A stretch of 64,000 nucleotides of DNA from Porogramme epimiltina (lineage: Eukaryota > Basidiomycota > Agaricomycetes > Polyporales > Polyporaceae): the NCBI GenBank assembly GCA_900155495.1, contig FTLJ01000015.1, forward strand, positions 1-64,000, read 5' to 3'. A model generated the notes under the pieces. It was given only the letters and a program-made list of their open reading frames with translations, was not told the origin of the DNA and ran no database searches. Positions 56,984-64,000 of the stretch are shown here, piece by piece (position 1 is the first letter of the stretch; every line of letters begins with the position of its first letter). Position numbers and translations under genes: made by a program.

Positions 56984-57983
56984 ATGGCATCTCAACAAGA
57001 CACAGTTGCTATAATGGCCTTATACAGCTCAGGGTGCGTTCTATAAACCTACCGCAGGTGCCATACTCTCGCTAATACTAATAGTGTCGCTTTCCGACTT
57101 CAAGTGTCATCATCGATTATTGCGACTATGCGGTGGCAGGTACTCTCCAGAGCTGAAACATTCGTATTCATTATTGACCAATATCGTCTCTCTTTTTTGG
57201 ACCACGTAGCTCTGATTATTTACGATCAACTCGTCACACTTGGAGCCGAGATACGTCTCTTTTGGACCGTCTACCAACATTCAAGGATCAGGCCTCTCTA
57301 CCCTACCTTAGTGCACTTCTCGAAGAGCTCCTACGGCGGCATACCGTAACACCCATCAGAGTTCCTCACTGTTCCGTCACAGACAACGAGTACAACGACT
57401 GCTACATTCCCGCGAGCTCTATCATGACCGTAAACGTTCAGTATGTGTGCCCTTTTCTTATATTGCGCCTAGCTCACATGCCTGGGTGTCTCTAGGGCAT
57501 TCTCATGCGATCTAGAAGCATTCCCTGACTCAGAATCCTTCATCCCGGAGCGATTCTCAGACGCGAACGGCAAGCTCGATCCTAGGAACAACGAGCTAGT
57601 CGATTTTACGTTTGAGTTCGGCAGGAGGTAAGTTCTGTCGAGGAACCCCACAATCGAGAACCCATGACTGATGGCGACTCCACAGGATCCGACTCCACAG
57701 GATCTGTCCAGGAAGATACTTTTTCGAAGCTTCGCCTTTTAATCTCGCTGCTTCTATGCTGCACATATTCAACATCCGCCCTCCTCTCGACGAACACGGC
57801 GCACCTCAAAGGCTTGAACATAAGATGGCGGAGACAGGTCTTGTACTGCAAGTGTCCTCTCCATTCTATCTACATGTTTTTCATATCTATCTCATAAATA
57901 GGCACTCCGAAGTCTACCACTACATCGTTAAGCCTCACTCCGCACGCGCGGAACAGCTGACCCTTGCACGGAATAGTGCATGA
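56984..57983 (+). pseudogene. DUF6533 5' end joined to P450 3' half (chimera)
   Basis: The first three exons are DUF6533: MASQQDTVAIMALYSSG, then VIIDYCDYAVA, then ALIIYDQLVTLGAEIRLFW. At 57262-57265, right after the Trp codon, the sequence switches to the 3' half of a P450 of another subfamily. That half starts at DRLPTFKDQASLPYLSALL and includes ExxR in LEELLRR, PERF in FIPERF, the haem loop FEFGRRICPGRYFFEAS (usual FGFG has become FEFG) and an intact tail ending at TGA 57981-57983. The two parts are in different phases, so no fusion protein is expected without re-splicing. The last P450 intron uses a GC donor (GCAAGT). The breakpoint suggests an illegitimate recombination or gene-conversion event. 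Confidence 0.85.
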
Positions 57984-58260
57984 TCTCATGACGGATTCTC
58001 TAAGGGCCAACCGCGGACATTGGGGGCGTCCGGACTTGCACATCAATCATTTATTATTTGGCTTTCGATGGCCCTCGTTCCAAATTTATCAATACCTCTA
58101 TTCGTGAGTGAGAGCCCCTCACGCGACATCAATACTATGCCACACTGTGCGTTCACGTCCGCCCTATGCCCGTGAAGTTTAGCCAGTGGTGCAATATAAG
58201 CCTCAGCACCCTTTTCAAGGTCTGTTCTCGTCCCCCCATCGCTCTCGGCAGCCCCCCACG
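57984..58260. other. Promoter of P450 copy 4
   Basis: A short intergenic stretch. TATAAG at 58195-58200 lies 61-66 bases before the ATG. Confidence 0.55.
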
Positions 58261-60336
58261 ATGCAGAGGCTTTTGGCGCTCGGTATTCTATGTCTGACGG
58301 CGCTGATCTGGAAGACGCGGCTCCGGGGGAGCAAGAAGAGCCTACCTCTCCCTCCAGGTCCCAGACCACTCCCTCTGCTCGGAAATGTCCTCGACTTCCC
58401 GCAGTCGCATTATGGACCCAAGCTCCATGCCTTGACAAAGAAATATGGTGAGTTTTACACAGCGAACTCCTTACGCGCACCTAACGGATGTACAGGGAAC
58501 GATATTGTCTATCTCAGGCTATTCAGGCAACCAGTCCTTGTCCTAGACTCATACGCGGCCGCCAACGAACTCTTGGATAAACGGTCTGCGAACTATTCCG
58601 ACCGCCCTCAGTCTGTTATGGTTCAGCTGTAAATCATCTTTGTGTCGGCTCCGTAGGCCGACTACTTACTGTGACCGTGCCACATAGATCCGGGTATGCT
58701 GACTGGGTCTTCGCCACAATGAAATATGGGCCGAAGTGGCGAGAGCACCGGCGGGCATTCCACAAGTCCTTCCATCCTCACGAAACCTCCCAATACCACC
58801 CGATCCAGCTCCGATCGACACATGTGCTCCTGCAGGACCTCCTCAACGCCCCCCAAGAGTTCTCCTCCCACATTCGTAGGTGTGCATGTGATCGCATTCT
58901 CGGGCAACCCCGGAGAGTACTGATCTTCTGGTAAATATGTCGTTCGCGACCACGGTCATGCGGACAGTGTACGGCATCAACCTCTCTGGCGGCGAAGATG
59001 ATTGCTTTCAAATGGGCGAGACGATCACGCGCATTGGGATCGAGATGTCTACGCCTGGCGCGTTCCCCGTGGACACGTTCACTGTCTTGCGCTACTTACC
59101 ATTCTGGCTTCCTGGGGGGAGGTTTAAGAATACAGCTATGGCGTGGAAAACGCGATCAACAGAGTATAGAGATAAGCTGTATTCCCTGGGAGTGGATGCA
59201 CTGGTGAGTGTCATGTTTCAAATCGTCGGTCGTAGTAGATCACGGGGTAACTTGTCAGTTCTCAGAAAGACGGGAAGGGCACGGATTCTCTCTTGAGCAA
59301 GATCATAGAAGAAGACCGCACTGGGGTTGGCCCGCGGGAGCATGGATCAGAACAATTGACTGAGATTGGGAAAAGTGTAACTGCAACCGCGTACGGGGGT
59401 GAGTTAGAGCCCAGCTATCTTTAATACAGCGTAATAATTGACCAAACCACTGCTGTAGGCGCTACGGATACTGTATGTCTTTCCCTATCGGCGCGCAATC
59501 TCCACTTGACGCACATATCATTAGACCAAAGCTGTGGTTCACGCCTTCTTCTTCATCATGGCCCTCCACCCTGAAGCTCAGAGACGGGCACAGACGGAGC
59601 TTGACCAAATTATTGGCCATGACCGACTTCCCACCTTCTCCGATCGGCCCGCCCTTCCCTATATGAATGCGCTCATGAAGGAGGTAATGCGCTGGCACGT
59701 CATCTCTCCAATCGGCGTACCACATCGTTCCACAAGCGACGATGTTTTCGACGGGTACTATATCCCTGCTGGAACGCTCATCATAGTTAACGCTTGGTGA
59801 GCTCTACGCCGTTCTCGGTCCTCGGACATCTTCATAATCACTGCCTTCAGGGCCATGTCGCGTGACGAAGTAGCATATCCTGATCCCGAAAGGTTTCTTC
59901 CAGAGCGGTTTCTGGAGCCGGGAGTAAAGGATCCTATGAGTTTCGTGTTCGGATTCGGAAGGCGGTGGGTTTCCTATCCACCACCTTTCATTGGCGATGC
60001 CGTCTAAACGCTGTCCTCTACAGGATTTGTCCTGGTCTCCACTTTGCGGACGCAACCCTCTTCATTATCTTTGCCTCCGTTCTGCACACGTTCACCATAT
60101 CCCCCCCTCCGGACAGTGCCCGCTCGCCAGCGGCGTGGAAAATGAAGCCCCAGCCCCGTGGCCTAGTTGCGTGCGTCCTCGAGACTGGTTTCACTCCTGC
60201 GATTATGATGATACGTCGTTTCTGATTCAACCCTATGTCCGACCTCAGACGTCTTGAACCCTTTCAGTGCAGAATTTGCCCTCGTTCTTCCCAAGCTGCA
60301 AACCTTATTCGCACTGTGAACGCTGCGTCTTGGTAA
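58261..60336 (+). CDS. Cytochrome P450 monooxygenase (copy 4)
   Basis: A more distant relative of the three P450s at 16-28 kb, with the same ten-exon plan. Exons: 58261-58447, 58496-58628, 58688-58879, exon 4 ending 59203, 59266-59398, 59459-59472, 59525-59796, 59851-59964, 60024-60170, 60249-60336. Visible parts: anchor ALGILCLTALIW, hinge LPLPPGPRPLPLLGN, C-helix WREHRRAFH, I-helix GATDT from a 14-nt exon, ExxR in MKEVMRW, PERF in LPERF, haem loop FGFGRRICPGLHFAD. The acceptor of intron 3 is abnormal: the position expected from the paralogues (58938) has AT, not AG. Use of the AG at 58917 would give a 38-nt intron and seven extra codons, still in frame. So it may be functional (about 514-521 residues) or newly damaged. 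Confidence 0.88.
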
Positions 60337-61450
60337 TACAGATTTTATAGGAATTATGACACTGTGGGTCGAAGCTGGCTGAGATGCGCATGGCCGTGGC
60401 CCCTTTGGAGATAGAAAACCGTGCAAATCAAGCTGCGCTGAGCGTGTGCCTTCGGTCTTGAGAATGTGTTAAAGTGAAAATAACTCTGGTGCCGCGGGCT
60501 AGAAAAGCTAAGCCAAACACACATAATGGATTGTATGTGAATCACCGCACCCGAGGGAGAACTGTGATAAAATTCTTGTGGACTCCTTGAGTACTAGCGG
60601 GTCGTCTAGGCAGCGGGGTACGCCAAGGCCAAGATCCGATAGAACCCCAACGGATTGAGCGCGTGCGTGTTGGGTGATATGTCGTCTACCGGAGTTTACA
60701 AGGGTACCGTGGATACGAGCCAAATAGAAGTGTCTCACCTTGTCATCTCGTTTCTCGTTGGCACGATTGACCACCGCGACTTGTTCTATGTTCGCACCAT
60801 GGGCGCAGGTGCAACGCACGCGCCGGACCATGTGTATACACTTCGTGAAGCAACCTGACGAAGATTGTCAGTTTGAAGAATACGAAAAGGAAATCCCGAG
60901 GAAGACAGATGAGCTGAGGAGTACTGGATGGCGGAGCATACTGTGGCAACCATCACGAGACTCGTTATCTTAACAGTTATAGTAGCCGCCGAGAGGTTTT
61001 TTAGAGGACGAGGAACAGTCAATAAGAAGTCAATGAAGCAGAAGTGGACGATGAAATACGAAGACGCCTGCATACAGTAGATGTCGCAGCGCTACCGTCG
61101 AAGCACCTCAATAACGGCATTGTGTGACGACTACTTTATGATGCTTTGAGGCAAAGTAATCGTTACCAGCGACGGTGGCATGTGGCGTCGCTACTCTTGC
61201 TGAGATCGCCCAGTTATTGAGCAAGAATAGCTGTATATTTTTATGACACAGTGTATTCCAGAAGCAAGGACAGGTGGTAGGAGAAATAAATAAGGTGGAG
61301 GGCAGACGCGAGTAGACCAGCGGGATGACAGGACTTGGAAGAGCAAAATGTGCACGTGATCCTCAAAGCGACACAAAGCCCGGTCCGGCTTGAAGCTTGA
61401 AGCCGGAAGCCGGGCCCCGGCTTCGCCGTCATCATAGCCGCCCAACGCAA
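60337..61450. other. Intergenic; holds one arm of a repeat pair
   Basis: No gene supported. The segment 60645-60800 resembles 63780-63930 at the right end of the window (shared GGATTGAGCGC, GTACCGTGGATAC, CACCTTGTCATCTCGTTTCTC-like strings). Confidence 0.45.
60645..60800 (+). repeat. Dispersed repeat, arm 1
   Basis: Similar by eye to 63780-63930, same orientation, flanking DUF6533 copy E. Shared strings include GGATTGAGCGC, GTACCGTGGATAC and TCTATGTT. Moderately diverged. Confidence 0.65.
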
Positions 61451-63108
61451 CTAATCTGCATCCGCATCCACCGCCGGTACGTCCTCATCCCAAAACCGTG
61501 TCTCGCTCGCTCGGCCCCAGTCGACGACGGCGTCATACACGGTGCTCTCTGGCACTGTTTGCGGGGACCGGAAGACGATCGATGCGTCCGCACCGAACCG
61601 GAGTGAGGACATGCACGCCGGTTCACTGGCACCGAGAGACATGGCGCTCGCTTCGTGCAGGTCGAGGATGAAGCGACAGGTAAGCGTGACCGTTGCGCTG
61701 CGTGAAGAGGTGAGAGTAAGGACATGGTGCAAGAGGTGGAGGGGAGGGATGGAACTTACGTAGTTATCCAGCCAATGAGTAAGAAGACGATCTGTTTGCG
61801 GGGAAGATCGAGTGAGCACGAGGACCCAGATGTGAGACAGCGCGGCACACCCGAAGGTTGTTTACGAAGATGAGGTTGATGAGGTTTACTAGGAGAAGCC
61901 CACTATGGTTTTGCCGTGTCAGCGAGTTGCGCTACCCGCAGAAGGCCAGTGCGATCCGATCTCACATAAAATATATAATTCCTGCAGGTGTCCAACCATT
62001 AGAAACGAGGAGCGATGGGTGAAGATGTGCACACCATCGTTAAATAGGACCGAGGTTAACGTGGATTTGAAGTCAGCCCCGGTATCCATCGGGGTAGCGC
62101 GTCGCCACGTGAGAATGGCAACGATGAGGTCGGAAGCAAGGCCGCACGATCTCCCGACTATCAAGGCTGAACAAAGAATCGAAGTAAGTGTTATAGTTGA
62201 AAATGGTTTGAAATGTGCACTAACTGCTACATGATTTAATTCAGTCTCGTGGCGTGACAGTGCAGAGAAACTTGCTTACATTCGGAACTGAGATACACCT
62301 GTGAGAGCAAATCCACACACAGTTTGAAGTGGCGCCGGGTGGTATGTTGCATTCATCTTGATTGCCCCATACTGGTTTGACTCATCAGGAAACAGGAGGA
62401 AGATGAGGTGGAAAACGTGTAAGGACTTACCAGAGATGTCGCAGCATTTCCAGAGCCTAGACATAGCACCAGCACGGAGATCCATTTCTTCCTGCCAAGT
62501 GCATACGCGCGAAGCGCAGAAAACACTAAAAGAAATGCTTGAGGAGTAGTTCTCCCCAATGCCGGAGTGCTCTCACCTGCTGAGGACGTGATCACTACTG
62601 CGGCTAAGGATGAATCCAATCGAGTGACCATGTTGCAGCTGTAGAAAGTGGGAATGATTAATAGCTGGTAATGCATACCACCAATTCTCACATCTGAAAC
62701 CTCACATCAGCAATGGCCTTTCAAGCATCAGAAAGGCGTGTTACTGACCGTGGATGACTTCCCATGAAATGGGAACAAGTTCAGCATGGTCACAACGAAA
62801 GACATCAACGACGTGTATCGTAACACAACGTAAAGTGCGCTCGCGCTTGATCCCTTGCGACGCCAAATGTAGCGTGCCTCTCGGTCGAAAGACAGGCAAT
62901 ATTCATACAGGATTATCGCTGGAATTTAGAAGAAGATCAAAAATCTGCTATAGAGTTACCACTATTGTTCTCAAAGCTCACGGAAGCAAGCGACAGAGAC
63001 CCATGATTGTTCCAAGCTAATGGAGTAATGATGAGACGCCACAGTAGGAGCATGGAGACAGAAGACGTACTCGCTGAGCGCAGGTGGGGGTACGAATGTC
63101 GAGTTCAT
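61451..63108 (-). CDS. DUF6533 multi-span membrane protein (copy E, minus strand)
   Basis: A diverged paralogue on the opposite strand. The start at 63108 gives MNSTFVPPPALSEYVF. A later exon carries the family block ILYEYCLSFDREARYIWRR and ALYVVLRYTSLMSFV, followed by CNMVTRLDSSLAAVVITSS, FSALRAYALGRKKWISVLV, SCGLASDLIVAILTWRR with SVLFNDG, LLLVNLINLIF, and a last exon TCRFILDLHEASAM with a tail ending DVPAVDADAD at 61451. All blocks are open, with GT-AG introns between them, so it may be the best-preserved DUF6533 member here. It is closer in pattern to the general family than to copies A-C. Function unknown. Confidence 0.68.
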
Positions 63109-64000
63109 CTCTATAGTAGATGGAAGGTGGAAAGAAGACTTGTGAGTGTTTTACTAGCAGCAGCGTGAGCAGGCCCCGCAACCCTTATGTATAGTCCTGA
63201 GGGGCCCCGGGAAAACATTCGAAGCGTCGAGATGAGTATCATATCGATGGAATAGAAGTGAATCTTAGGCCATGTTAGTGAGTAGAGCTTATATTCCGGG
63301 AAACTGGGCAAATAAAGCATAATGTCGGATCCTATACGGCTCCATGCGGCGAACGACTTCAAGAATCACTCTCTATAAACCGTATACATTAGACCGTGCA
63401 CGGGTGCTAAGCAGTGCGTGGCGTAAGATCTCTGGGGCCGCATGATTAGAAGATGGTGCTGTGAGATGCAAATGACCAACTGGGTTTGTTCCCCCCAAAG
63501 CACGGGAGCTTCTTCGGGAGGACCGGGTGTGAATCTTGGGGCGAGAGTCTCCGAAAGGTTTTCACACAGGAAAAGAACCACGGAAAGTGCACACTTCCGA
63601 TCTGAAAATTACGATTATCAAAGCATGTCACTGGAAGAAGTACGACGCGGTGAAGGGATACCTGATAACAATTTAACCAAACCTATCAAGCGATGGAGAA
63701 GACGTATAGATCCAGACGGTGGGTAACTGTGGCCCAGGCAGTACGGTTACACATAAGTTAATATTAGACTTGACAACAGAGGATTGAGCGCACCTGTTGA
63801 ATGATAGGTCGACTGCGAGATAGTCAGAGAGTGTACCGTGGATACCAACTAAATCAAAGCGCTTCACCTCGTCACTTTGTTTCTCAGTCTCAATCGGCCT
63901 GGACGACGACTTCTATGTTTCGTGGAGATCGTAGCTGCACAGGAGTACTGTCGAGTAGACCGCCAAGCACATACCATGTACCTTAGCCACACTCCCGAGA
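63109..64000. other. Right-edge region with repeat arm
   Basis: Promoter side of copy E, then a stretch without genes. 63780-63930 is the second arm of the repeat shared with 60645-60800. Confidence 0.45.
63780..63930 (+). repeat. Dispersed repeat, arm 2
   Basis: Partner of 60645-60800. The two arms bracket the minus-strand DUF6533 gene, which suggests the gene moved or was duplicated together with flanking DNA. Confidence 0.65.

Noticed and set aside
1..64000. CRISPR arrays, bacterial operons, plasmid origins or viral genes
   Set aside because: No spaced repeats or such genes were seen; introns and gene families are clearly fungal.

Overview
The window is nuclear DNA of a filamentous basidiomycete, most likely a wood-decay agaricomycete of the Polyporales type. 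The evidence is many 45-75 nt GT-AG introns, a typical secreted basidiomycete laccase, an expanded cytochrome P450 family, several genes of the DUF6533 membrane family found in Agaricomycetes, and an intron-bearing tRNA-Pro. Nothing bacterial, viral or CRISPR-like was seen.

Layout. 1-1001: 3' part cut off by the window edge of a secreted protein gene (minus). 1778-1882: tRNA-Pro(CGG). 4.2-15.7 kb: a very GC-rich block in which only one gene can be supported, a long disordered Ser/Pro-rich protein (11312-12613). 16.3-37.2 kb: a co-directional run of metabolic genes: three paralogous P450s (16348, 22186, 25522), a type-B carboxylesterase/lipase (28486), an SAM-dependent methyltransferase (31440) and a laccase (35197). 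37.9-64 kb: a rearranged region dominated by DUF6533 seven-helix membrane protein genes (37923, 47857, 54969, a chimera at 56984, and 61451 on minus). Interspersed are an FtsJ-type methyltransferase (42627), a type I membrane glycoprotein (44575, minus), an MFS transporter (52350) and a fourth P450 (58261). Relics of duplicated genes also lie here: a methyltransferase tail (39785), a MYND zinc-finger gene with a stop (40401), a P450 with its middle deleted (51310) and a P450 3' half joined to a DUF6533 5' end (57262).

How the genes may work together. Three P450s, an esterase, a methyltransferase, a laccase, a fourth P450 and an MFS exporter in about 44 kb look like tailoring, oxidation and export genes of a secondary-metabolite or xenobiotic pathway. 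No core synthase (polyketide, peptide, terpene) was seen, so the synthase is outside the window, unlinked, or absent. Laccase and esterase carry signal peptides and act outside the cell.

Exon models for the P450s, esterase, laccase, methyltransferases and MFS gene were worked out base by base by eye, with phase checked. DUF6533 models are less certain. Long open frames in the GC-rich block are treated as composition artefacts.
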